From NCBI GenBank assembly GCA_964235605.1, contig CAXSCR010000008.1, positions 1 to 64,000 of the forward strand: 64,000 bases of DNA, in the 5' to 3' direction. Within the stretch, counting starts at the first letter, position 1, and each line of letters begins with the position of its first letter. Source of the DNA: DATCRE01 sp964235605 (lineage in GTDB: Bacteria > Bacteroidota > Bacteroidia > Cytophagales > Cyclobacteriaceae). The position numbers and the translations under genes were made by a program. Shown one piece after another: positions 10,146 to 18,181 of the stretch. The notes below the pieces were generated by a model that was not told the origin of the DNA, searched no databases, and saw only the letters and a program-made list of their open reading frames with translations.

Positions 10146-10368
10146 AGACCAGAATTAATTCAATTTATGAAATTCATCTGACAAATCCCGTCCCTGCAAC
10201 CCTGCTAAAAGGATAATTAAATGACGGCTAGAAAGTAATGATCTCACTCACAAAACTTACATACTAGTTTATACACTATTTGAATCTCATGCTTGCACGG
10301 CCGAATGAAAAAATCGTACTTCGTGAATTTCATAAGCAGCAATACTGTTATATCCGCAAAAAACCTAC

Positions 10369-13300
10369 GTGTCAAAAACATTTCATATTTATAGATCATC
10401 TGCAGGGTCAGGCAAGACCCGCACGCTAGCCAAAGAATATCTTAAGCTGGCATTACGCTCAAGACACGATTACTTTAGGCATATTTTAGCTGTTACTTTT
10501 GCCAATAAAGCCACGCAAGAGATGAAGGATCGCATCTTAGCCTATCTAGATGATTTTGCAAACGGCAGAACAAATGAACTTGCCATTGAATTAAAAAATG
10601 AACTAAAACTAGATGACGTTACCTTTCAACAAAATAGCCAAGAGGTTCAATCAGCAATTCTGCACAAATATTCGCTCTTCTCTATAAGCACAATTGATGC
10701 TTTTTTTCAGAAAGTAATACGCGCATTCACACGTGAGTCAGGCTTAGTTGGTGATTACAGATTGGAGGTTGATCAAGATTCGGTATTGGAAGAGGTTATC
10801 AATGACCTTATTGACGAACTCGGTAATAATGAACAACTTACCAAATGGGTTGTTGATTTTGCAAAAGAAAATTTAGAAAATGACCGCGCCTGGGATGTGC
10901 GACAGAGTTTAAAAACTTTCGCAGAACAAATTTTTCGAGAAGAGTTCAAAGCAATTGAGAATGATTTGATGATCAATACATCAAAGCCTGATTTCTTTAA
11001 CAATCTGCTTACAGAATTAAAAAAGAAAAAATTCGGCTTCGTTAACTTCATTAAATCGAAGTCATTAGAAGCATTAACTATAATGCATGAGAACGGCCTT
11101 TCTTCTTCTGATTTTAAATATGGTGGCGGCCCATATAATTTTTTTGTTAAGATTAGTAAGATTGGTAGAGTCAAAGACTTTGATGAAAAGGAAAAAGGTA
11201 AACGACCTGAAAAAGAATTTCAGGAGGTGCGCAATTGGCCTGATAAAGACACACCACATGCCGCATTGATTTCTAAACTTACGTCAGAAAAGTTATTACC
11301 CTTATTAAATGAAATTTTAATCTACTGGCAGGCATGCTATAAACCCAGTCTGTCTGCAGAAGTTGTGCTAAATAACTTCTATGCTTTCGGCTTGATTGCT
11401 GACATATCACGTAAGCTCACAGAATATAAAAATCAAAACAACCTAATGCTTCTTGCTGATGCGCCTAAATTTCTTAATGGGGTAATCCAAGATAGCGATA
11501 CACCATTCATTTATGAAAAAGTAGGTTCATTCTATCGCAATTATTTGATTGATGAATTTCAAGATACCTCCGGTTATCAGTGGAAAAACTTTCTGCCGCT
11601 ATTGAAGAATGGACTTGACCAGGGTTATCCGAGCTTAGTAGTAGGCGATGTTAAGCAAGCTATTTATCGCTGGCGCGGTGGCGATCTTAATTTATTGCAA
11701 GAAGAGGTTGAAAACACAATAGGTAGTGAGAATGTAGCCGTCACCTCCTTAGATACAAACTTCAGAAGTGCAACAAACGTTGTTGAGTTTAACAATGCAA
11801 TATTTAAAACTGCTGCAATCTTAATAAGTGAAAAAGTAGATCATGTTCTTCCGGTAAGTGCTTTTACAGATGCTGCTCAAGAGATTTTTAGATCCCATGA
11901 AAATGGTCTTGTACAGTTAAACTTTATACGTGAAGAAGGCGATGAAGAAAAATGGAAAGAAATTGCGCTTGAGAAAGTACCCGCCCAGCTTGAAGAATTA
12001 CAAGCACAGGGCATCCCTTTAAAAGACATCGCTATTCTTGTTCGCAAGAATGATGAAGGACAAAAAATTGCAGCTTATTTATTACAGTATAAAAATTCAT
12101 CACAGGCAAAGCCAAACTGCAAGTATGATGTTATATCCAACGAGTCGCTACGACTGGATGGTGCGTCTTCTGTAAATCTTTTGTTGGGCGCTATGAAGTA
12201 TCTGTTCAATCCTGAAGACCCAATAGCGCGTGCACAACTTGGTTTTGAGTTTGCAAGAATCAATGAACCTGATAAAAAGATAGCAGAGGTGTTTGCTGTA
12301 GGTGATCATGCATTTTTTGAACATCATTTACCCCGTGCGTTTACAAAAGAAAAAGCTTCACTAAAAAAGCTTCCGCTATTCGAATTAACAGAAACCCTAA
12401 TAGAAATCTTTAAGCTGGGTAACCAATATGGTGAGCTCACTTATTTATTAGCTTTTCAAGATTTGGTGTTGGACTTCTACAGCAGGGAACGCAATGACTT
12501 AGGTGCGTTTCTCGAATGGTGGGAAGAGAACAAACATAAAAAGTCAATTCAAATTTCGGGTGAAATAGACGCGGTTCAAATTATTTCTATTCACCGTTCT
12601 AAAGGCCTTCAGTTTAAATATGTTGTCATACCATTCTGTTCCTGGAATATGGATCATGATCCGGTTAAGTCACCCCTACTTTGGGTAAAATCAGATGATG
12701 AACCTTTTAAAGATGCGGGTTATTTGCCAGTGGCATATTCTAGTGCACTTAAGGAAACGTGTTTTGCATCGTATTATCAAAAAGAATTTACACGTGTTTT
12801 CCTAGACAATCTCAATCTACTCTATGTAGCTTTTACCAGGGCTGAGAAAGGGCTCATGGTAACAGCACCACATCCCAAAAGCATTACACGTTATTCAGTT
12901 GCCACCTTGCTACATGATTGCATTTCCAAAAATGAATTATTACAACTGCATTGGAATGATGGTTTACAAACTTGGAGAAAAGGAGTCTATGAAGTTAAGC
13001 CATCGTCTGAAAACAAACTAGATGAAACCCTAAGTCTTTCATTCTATCCTGTATCACGTTGGCGTGATAAACTAATAATCCGCCAATCAGGTAAAGGCTT
13101 TTTTGAAGAAGTAGATTACACACATCTGCACAAAATGCGGTATGGAGTTCATATGCATACGGTACTCTCCCGCTTGCGTTATATGGAAGAAATACCATCA
13201 ACGCTTGAGTCCATTTTATTTGAAGGTCTCATTAAACAAGAAGAGCGCGATCCGTTAAAACAACAACTGGATGAACTCATGGAGAATCGTGTAATTGCAA

Positions 13301-13611
13301 ACTGGTTTAGCCATGCGTGGGAAGTCAGAACTGAAGTTCCAATCTTATTACCAGGTGGTGAAGAAAGTAGAATAGATCGATTGTTGTTAAAAGGCAAACG
13401 CGCAATTGTAGTCGACTTCAAAACCGGTGAGCCCACTAAGGCAGATCAAAATCAAGTGCTTTCGTATATGCAAATACTGCGACAAATGAATTTCATAGAG
13501 GTATCAGGTTACTTACTGTATCTTAAAAACTCTGAAGTGATATCGGTGAATACAGGGAGAGTAAAAACAGTGAAGCATAAAGATGATAATCAGTTGGGAT
13601 TGCCGCTTTAA
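10369..13611 (+). CDS. UvrD/RecB-like helicase-nuclease (AddA-like)
   Basis: This 1080-residue protein starts at a GTG. It has all the SF1A helicase motifs: Walker A SAGSGKT (11-17), LIDEFQDT (~393), GDVKQAIYRWRGGD (~425), TNFRS, IISIHRSKGLQFKYVVIP and LLYVAFTRAEKGL. A PD-(D/E)xK nuclease segment, VVDFKTGE (~1013), lies near the C-terminus with Gln-rich QVLSYMQIL behind it. The order helicase then nuclease matches AddA and RecB subunits, which resect double-strand breaks for recombination. The protein is somewhat shorter than classical AddA. An AddB-type partner would be expected next to it but is not in the window. It is transcribed divergently from the patatin gene, with 223 bp between them. 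Confidence 0.9.
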   Translation: MSKTFHIYRSSAGSGKTRTLAKEYLKLALRSRHDYFRHILAVTFANKATQEMKDRILAYLDDFANGRTNELAIELKNELKLDDVTFQQNSQEVQSAILHKYSLFSISTIDAFFQKVIRAFTRESGLVGDYRLEVDQDSVLEEVINDLIDELGNNEQLTKWVVDFAKENLENDRAWDVRQSLKTFAEQIFREEFKAIENDLMINTSKPDFFNNLLTELKKKKFGFVNFIKSKSLEALTIMHENGLSSSDFKYGGGPYNFFVKISKIGRVKDFDEKEKGKRPEKEFQEVRNWPDKDTPHAALISKLTSEKLLPLLNEILIYWQACYKPSLSAEVVLNNFYAFGLIADISRKLTEYKNQNNLMLLADAPKFLNGVIQDSDTPFIYEKVGSFYRNYLIDEFQDTSGYQWKNFLPLLKNGLDQGYPSLVVGDVKQAIYRWRGGDLNLLQEEVENTIGSENVAVTSLDTNFRSATNVVEFNNAIFKTAAILISEKVDHVLPVSAFTDAAQEIFRSHENGLVQLNFIREEGDEEKWKEIALEKVPAQLEELQAQGIPLKDIAILVRKNDEGQKIAAYLLQYKNSSQAKPNCKYDVISNESLRLDGASSVNLLLGAMKYLFNPEDPIARAQLGFEFARINEPDKKIAEVFAVGDHAFFEHHLPRAFTKEKASLKKLPLFELTETLIEIFKLGNQYGELTYLLAFQDLVLDFYSRERNDLGAFLEWWEENKHKKSIQISGEIDAVQIISIHRSKGLQFKYVVIPFCSWNMDHDPVKSPLLWVKSDDEPFKDAGYLPVAYSSALKETCFASYYQKEFTRVFLDNLNLLYVAFTRAEKGLMVTAPHPKSITRYSVATLLHDCISKNELLQLHWNDGLQTWRKGVYEVKPSSENKLDETLSLSFYPVSRWRDKLIIRQSGKGFFEEVDYTHLHKMRYGVHMHTVLSRLRYMEEIPSTLESILFEGLIKQEERDPLKQQLDELMENRVIANWFSHAWEVRTEVPILLPGGEESRIDRLLLKGKRAIVVDFKTGEPTKADQNQVLSYMQILRQMNFIEVSGYLLYLKNSEVISVNTGRVKTVKHKDDNQLGLPL

Positions 13612-13692
13612 TTTAGGTATTAGGTATAATTAGGCATTATGCATTGGGGGCTGGCACTGGGTAGGTATTGGGCATTGGGGACTAGGCATTAA
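13612..13692. repeat. Degenerate GGYATTRGG-type interspersed repeats
   Basis: About 80 bp directly after the helicase stop consist of imperfect heptamer-to-nonamer units such as TAGGTATTAGGTAT, AGGCATTATGCATTGGG and GGTATTGGGCATTGGGG. The stretch is noncoding in all frames. Short pieces with the same flavour recur at about 24930 and 41462, in intergenic DNA only. The function is unknown. Confidence 0.6.
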
Positions 13693-13744
13693 AAAATCTG
13701 CTTGTAATATTAGGAACTGGGAATTTAATTGAAGACGTTGATAG

Positions 13745-14245
13745 TTACTGTTTTCTGGAGTTTACTTGAAATGTTTTTATGCCAGTGTATTTGCTTCCTT
13801 TGGTTTCTTTTATGCGGAAGGCGACCTTATAAGTGCCAGGCAACAAAGTGAGGGTGGGCTGCGATTTTGTTACTGGAAATTATAAACCCATTTCTGTTTG
13901 CCGTCTTCAACGATTTCAAAAAGACTTCCATAGCCGTTGGTGGTTGTTAATGTTAACAAGTCCAGGAGTAGGTAATGTTATGCTAGATGTTTTGTTGGGT
14001 TGCACTTCTATGTTAAATATTCTTCTCGGCATAGTTAGGGTTTCTATCTCATAACTTCCTTTGAAGTACCTAAATGAATCGTTCCCTATTTGCGTCTTCT
14101 CGGAAATTTTCTGTTGAATTTTTTGAGTTATGCTATGTGCGCCACCAATTACCAACAGCAACGTCGTTAAAAGACATGAAACTAAAATACACCTATAATT
14201 TCTCATGTATGAAATAATAAAGCTTTCTTTCATTGTAAATAACAT
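13745..14245 (-). pseudogene. C-terminal relic of a Bacteroidota VWA-domain family protein, two frameshifts
   Basis: Reading the minus strand, a 109-codon frame gives SYEIETLTMPRRIFNIEVQ followed by PNKTSSITLPTPGLVNI and then stops. Switching frame at about 13935 continues as GYGSLFEIVEDGKQKWVYNF. Switching again at about 13873 gives TLTLLPGTYKVAFRIKETKG and on to a stop at 13745. The joined product matches from memory the conserved C-terminus of bacteroidotal von Willebrand A proteins (YDIEILTLPR, then a GYGSIY segment, then a PGTYK-FR strand). The N-terminal VWA domain is absent; instead there is one membrane helix (about residues 20-40). The two shifts are seen directly; whether they are real or sequencing errors is open. 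Confidence 0.6.
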
Positions 14246-14379
14246 AAGTCTGACTTTATTATTTAGTGCTTTATAAATGCATTATTTCTACCGTCCGTCG
14301 ATTTTGTTCCAATATTTATAATTTAAGTCTACAAACCGCAGAATCTTTTTGCATTTTTGCGGGAATTTAAGAGGTTAAA

Positions 14380-14820
14380 ATGGTCATATTAAGGTTTTTT
14401 AAGGTGTTTTGGTTTCTTTCGGCGTTAGTTGCGCTCGTAGTCCTTTTATTGGTGTATGCTAATCTTCCACAGCAAGTTGTAATACAAGAAAGAGAAGCAA
14501 AACTTCTGATGCTCTCTCAGGATGCCGTTTTTTATATCAGTGTAGCTATACTCGCAGTCATAAATGTTATGGTCTTCGGGGTGTCTAAACTATTCAAAGA
14601 CGAGGAGTTCCGGGTTTGGTTTTATGGGCTCGTTATGACCATAAATCTGTTTTTTATTATCTCACTTAGCCTAGTTAGCACCTTTAATAGCGGTGAAAAA
14701 TTTGACTACGGCCGAATAGACTTTGTTATTTATGGCAGTGTGGGGCTAATTATCTTATGGGCCTTATTTTGGCCCTTCTATAGCATCTACCGGAAAATTT
14801 TCAGGAAGCCTACTGTTTGA
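14380..14820 (+). CDS. Four-helix membrane protein of unknown function
   Basis: This 146-residue protein is not recognised. Four hydrophobic segments are visible at about residues 8-28, 46-68, 80-103 and 115-135. They are separated by short charged loops, one of which reads KLFKDEEFRVW, and the protein ends in a basic tail (RKIFRKPTV). The start ATG is 15-20 bp after a T-rich stretch. It lies 200 bp upstream of parE on the same strand; no shared role is implied by the sequence. Confidence 0.7.
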   Translation: MVILRFFKVFWFLSALVALVVLLLVYANLPQQVVIQEREAKLLMLSQDAVFYISVAILAVINVMVFGVSKLFKDEEFRVWFYGLVMTINLFFIISLSLVSTFNSGEKFDYGRIDFVIYGSVGLIILWALFWPFYSIYRKIFRKPTV

Positions 14821-15020
14821 TTTTTAGTCTTTAATCGAAATTAATAGTTGTATATCAGCCCATTATCTGGTCTAACATGGTAACGTTAGGCAGACCTGTG
14901 TTTTTTATAATTACTTGAATTGATGTTGAAAATCGCTTTATTTAGTAGTTCAACCGATATTTTTTAAACCTTAATCAGTCGTAACAGCGTGTTTTTCATT
15001 TTTAAAACTGATCCTTATTT

Positions 15021-16898
15021 ATGGCTAAGACGGACAATTCAATAGAATACAACGAATCCAGTATTAAGTCGCTTGACTGGCGAGAGCACATTCGGTTAAG
15101 ACCCGGTCTGTACATCGAAATGTTAGACGCTGGCTCATGGAAGGACGATGGTGTAAATCTGCTCGTAAAAGAAGTTATCGATAATTCTATCGATGAACAC
15201 ATGATGGGGCATGGTAAAGTCATTGATGTAAAGATCACTGATCAACAGGTTGTTGTGCGTGATTATGGCCGCGGTATTCCGCTTGGTAAAGTCGTTGATT
15301 GCGTTTCTAAGATCAATACAGGTGGTAAATATGATTCGGGCGCATTTCAAAAATCTGTGGGATTGAATGGTGTGGGTACCAAAGCCGTTAACGCACTTTC
15401 TAATTTATTTAAGGTTCAGTCATTCCGTGAAGGACAAACAAAAGTTGCTGAATTTAAAAAAGGGATTATTACCAACGATGCACGCATCGGCAAATCAGAC
15501 GATAAAAATGGAACCCAAATAATTTTTGAACCGGACAATTCTGTTTTCAAAAATTATCACTTTATACCAGAGTACCTCGAAGATTTGATGTGGAACTATG
15601 CATTCCTTAATGCTGGTCTAACCATCAACTTTAATGGAAAGAAATTCTATTCAAAAGATGGCCTTCTTGATCTTTTAAAACAGAAATCTGACTCTGAACA
15701 AATACGCTACCCTATCATTCATCTTAAAGGCGATGACATAGAGATGGCAATGACACATGGCAATCAATACGGTGAAGAATACTACTCTTTTGTAAATGGA
15801 CAAAATACAACTCAAGGTGGTACTCACCTCGCAGCATTCCGTGAAGCAATAGTAAAAACCGCCCGTGATTTTTATAAGAAAGATTTTGATGCTTCTGATG
15901 TTCGAGCGAGTATAGTTGGTGCTATTGCAATCCGTGTGCAAGAGCCTGTGTTTGAATCACAAACTAAAACAAAATTAGGGTCATTAAATATATCACCAGC
16001 CGAAGGTGCACAATCTGTAAGAGGCTTTGTAAATGATTTCGTTACCAAAGAGCTTGAAATATTTCTTCATAAGAACCCGATTTTCGCCGATGCATTCTTA
16101 AAAAGGATCATGCAATCTGAGCGCGAGCGAAAAGAGATTGCTGGTATTAAAAAGCTAGCAAATGAGCGCGCCAAGAAAGCCAATCTACACAACAAAAAAC
16201 TTCGCGATTGTCGTTACCATTTCGACGATAAAAATGAAAAAGGTCTTAACTCGGTAATCTTCATCACAGAGGGTGACTCGGCCAGTGGTTCCATAACAAA
16301 ATCACGTGACGTGGAAACACAAGCTGTATTCAGCTTAAGGGGTAAGCCTTTAAATTGCTACTCCCTCACTAAAAAAGTTGTGTACGAAAATGAAGAGTTT
16401 AATCTGCTTCAACACGCATTAAATATTGAAGATGGTTTAGAAGGACTTCGTTACAACAAAGTTATCATTGCCACAGATGCCGATGTAGATGGTATGCACA
16501 TTCGCTTACTACTCATGACCTTCTTTTTGCAATTCTTCCCTGATCTTGTTAAGTCAGGTCACGTGTTTATTTTAGAGACTCCACTTTTCCGTGTCCGGAA
16601 TAAAAAAGAAACCATCTACTGCTATAGCGATGAAGAGCGCAAAGCAGCGATGGAAAAAATCGGAGTAAAACCTGAGATCACACGCTTTAAAGGTTTGGGT
16701 GAAATCTCACCTGATGAATTTGGTGGATTCATAGGAGAGAACATCCGCCTGCAACCCGTGATCCTCGGACCCGATAGTCACCTTGCTAAAATATTAGAAT
16801 TCTATATGGGCAAGAACACACCAACAAGACAAGAATTTATCATTGGTAATCTCAAAATAGAATTAGATAAAGTAGAAGAAATTGGCGTGGATGTTTAA
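15021..16898 (+). CDS. parE: DNA topoisomerase IV subunit B (ParE)
   Basis: This 625-residue type IIA topoisomerase ATPase subunit has the GHKL ATP site in order: [10 protein letters not shown] (~51), DYGRGIP (~81) and [14 protein letters not shown]. The TOPRIM domain follows with [11 protein letters not shown] (~415) and [12 protein letters not shown] (~482), which bind the catalytic Mg2+. The length and the lack of the extra GyrB insert, plus pairing with a downstream parC, favour topoisomerase IV over gyrase. The enzyme decatenates daughter chromosomes. In many Bacteroidota parE and parC are adjacent; here they are 1.28 kb apart, separated by a Y1 transposase and a REP-like array. Confidence 0.93.
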   Translation: MAKTDNSIEYNESSIKSLDWREHIRLRPGLYIEMLDAGSWKDDGVNLLVKEVIDNSIDEHMMGHGKVIDVKITDQQVVVRDYGRGIPLGKVVDCVSKINTGGKYDSGAFQKSVGLNGVGTKAVNALSNLFKVQSFREGQTKVAEFKKGIITNDARIGKSDDKNGTQIIFEPDNSVFKNYHFIPEYLEDLMWNYAFLNAGLTINFNGKKFYSKDGLLDLLKQKSDSEQIRYPIIHLKGDDIEMAMTHGNQYGEEYYSFVNGQNTTQGGTHLAAFREAIVKTARDFYKKDFDASDVRASIVGAIAIRVQEPVFESQTKTKLGSLNISPAEGAQSVRGFVNDFVTKELEIFLHKNPIFADAFLKRIMQSERERKEIAGIKKLANERAKKANLHNKKLRDCRYHFDDKNEKGLNSVIFITEGDSASGSITKSRDVETQAVFSLRGKPLNCYSLTKKVVYENEEFNLLQHALNIEDGLEGLRYNKVIIATDADVDGMHIRLLLMTFFLQFFPDLVKSGHVFILETPLFRVRNKKETIYCYSDEERKAAMEKIGVKPEITRFKGLGEISPDEFGGFIGENIRLQPVILGPDSHLAKILEFYMGKNTPTRQEFIIGNLKIELDKVEEIGVDV

Positions 16899-16901
16899 GT
16901 T

Positions 16902-16919
16902 ATCGAATTTAAATTCGAT
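16902..16919. repeat. Perfect 18-bp palindrome after parE
   Basis: Four bases after the parE stop is a perfect palindrome, ATCGAATTT/AAATTCGAT. It could form a hairpin or cruciform. It has no following T-run, so it is a weak terminator candidate. Confidence 0.5.
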
Positions 16920-16972
16920 TGTTGCAAGCTCTTGATCGGGGTGATATTAATAGAACATTTAAAAAAGATTTA

Positions 16973-16988
16973 GTCGTTTACAAACGAC
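16973..16988. repeat. Hairpin just upstream of the Y1 transposase
   Basis: GTCGTTT-AC-AAACGAC forms a perfect 7-bp stem ending 12 bp before the transposase start. IS200/IS605 elements carry subterminal hairpins recognised by the transposase, so this may be the left-end hairpin. Its sequence differs from the GTCCC hairpins downstream of the gene. Confidence 0.45.
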
Positions 16989-17000
16989 ATATAATTACAG

Positions 17001-17462
17001 ATGGCTAACACTTACACGCAAATTCATATACATGCAATTTTTGCTGTTAAAGGCCGTGAAGGATTAATCCAAAGTGAATGGAAAGATGAATTGTATAAAT
17101 ATATAACAAGTATCATTCAGCATAACAATCATAAAATATTAGCAATCAATGGCATGGCCGACCACTTACACGTTTTTTTTGGTATGCGTCCAAACCAGTC
17201 TCTGTCAGAACTTATACAGGCAACCAAGGCAAGTTCTTCTAAATGGATTAATGACAAAAAACTTGCGAAAGGCAGATTTGAATGGCAAGAGGGTTATGGA
17301 GCTTTTTCATATAGCAAATCTCAAATTAGTGATGTTGTTAATTATATTCAAAATCAAGAACTACATCATGCAAAATTTAATTTTATTGAAGAATATAAGG
17401 ACATATTAAACAAATTTGGCATTGAATATAATGAACAATATATTTTTAAATCGGTCGAGTAA
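17001..17462 (+). mobile_element. IS200/IS605-type Y1 transposase, RAYT-like
   Basis: This 153-residue HUH single-strand transposase of the Y1_Tnp family has the metal-binding HUH motif HLH at residues 55-57 (ADHLHVFFG). The catalytic tyrosine is in the Y-x3-Q signature at Y115 and Q119 (VVNYIQNQE). N-terminal TYTQIHIHAIFAVKGRE is the usual first strand. The catalytic residues are intact. No TnpB accompanies it. REP-like hairpins with a conserved flank occur only on its downstream side, which fits a REP-associated tyrosine transposase (RAYT) domesticated next to its REP elements; a plain IS200 copy cannot be excluded. It splits the parE-parC pair. Confidence 0.85.
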
Positions 17463-17470
17463 TCTATATC

Positions 17471-17483
17471 ATCCCTAAGGGAT
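17471..17483. repeat. Hairpin ATCCCTAAGGGAT after transposase
   Basis: A perfect 5-bp stem with a TAA loop lies 9 bp after the transposase stop. It resembles the neighbouring REP hairpins in core (TCCC...GGGA), but its flank differs from theirs. It may be the right-end hairpin of the element. Confidence 0.5.
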
Positions 17484-17508
17484 TTGATGATTTTGTTATT
17501 AAAATGCT

Positions 17509-17533
17509 ACCGATATTTCGTCCCTAACGGGAC
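17509..17533 (-). repeat. REP-like element, inverted copy
   Basis: On the minus strand this reads GTCCCGTTAGGGACG and then AAATATCGGTA. It is nearly the same as the plus-strand copies at 17676 and 17884 (GTCCCGTAGGGACG then ATATATCGGTA). The stem is GTCCC/GGGAC. Having one copy inverted relative to the others resembles REPIN organisation (REP doublets in opposite orientation). Confidence 0.65.
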
Positions 17534-17672
17534 TTGGATGTATAAAAATGGAATGTACTGGAAGTAAAAATTATAACAACCACTGATTAAGTGCTAGCTT
17601 CATAGGAAACATTAGATGGCAAAAAAGAAATAATTAGCATAGTACTACAGTAGCAACATAAAACCAGATACC

Positions 17673-17818
17673 AAAGTCCCGTAGGGACGATATATCGGTA
17701 GAAGAATAAAGGAATAGATACAAGTCCCGTAGGGACGATATATTGGTTAGCACAAATATTAACTTAAGGTTCTCAAATAAAATGAGCAAAAACGACAAGG
17801 AAGTAAGAACCAAGTTTA
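17673..17818 (+). repeat. 146-bp direct repeat, copy 1 (two REP hairpins plus parC-start copy)
   Basis: This unit holds two GTCCC-GTA-GGGAC hairpins (17676-17688 and 17724-17736, 48 bp apart), then a TTGGTTAGCACAAATATTAA leader and an ATG at 17782. The 13-codon mini-ORF from that ATG begins MSKNDKEVRTKF and ends at a TAG. Leader and ATG match the leader and ATG of parC at 18133-18184. The unit is identical over 146 bp to 17881-18026, at an offset of 208 bp. Confidence 0.85.
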
Positions 17819-17880
17819 ATTAGAATTATACTATGAGTAGTTACAACACACTAATAAACGATTAGCGTAAACTAATAGGT

Positions 17881-18026
17881 AAAGTCCCGTAGGGACGATA
17901 TATCGGTAGAAGAATAAAGGAATAGATACAAGTCCCGTAGGGACGATATATTGGTTAGCACAAATATTAACTTAAGGTTCTCAAATAAAATGAGCAAAAA
18001 CGACAAGGAAGTAAGAACCAAGTTTA
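17881..18026 (+). repeat. 146-bp direct repeat, copy 2
   Basis: This is an exact copy of 17673-17818, with hairpins at 17884-17896 and 17932-17944 and a copied parC-like ATG at 17990. It runs into the N gap, so more copies may be collapsed or missing there. Confidence 0.85.
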
Positions 18027-18126
18027 NNNNNNNNNNNNNNNNNNNNNNNNNNNNNNNNNNNNNNNNNNNNNNNNNNNNNNNNNNNNNNNNNNNNNNNNNN
18101 NNNNNNNNNNNNNNNNNNNNNNNNNN
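18027..18126. other. Assembly gap (100 N)
   Basis: There are exactly 100 unknown bases, the usual placeholder length for a scaffold gap of unknown size. The gap lies inside the REP/direct-repeat array, so repeat collapse is the probable cause. Confidence 0.95.
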
Positions 18127-18181
18127 CGTAGGGATGATATATTGGTTAGCACAAATATTAATTTAAGGTTCTCAAATAAAA
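18127..18181 (+). repeat. Partial REP hairpin and parC leader
   Basis: The sequence resumes inside a REP element (CGTAGGGATGATATATTGG) and continues as the same leader found in the two 146-bp copies, with a few substitutions, directly into the parC ATG. The native parC 5' untranslated region therefore carries a REP hairpin about 45-55 bp before the start codon. Confidence 0.7.

Noticed and set aside
17676..17944. Regularly spaced GTCCCGTAGGGAC repeats resembling a CRISPR array
   Set aside because: The repeat core is only 13 bp, the spacing (48 bp) recurs with identical intervening sequence because of the 146-bp duplication, and no cas genes are present.
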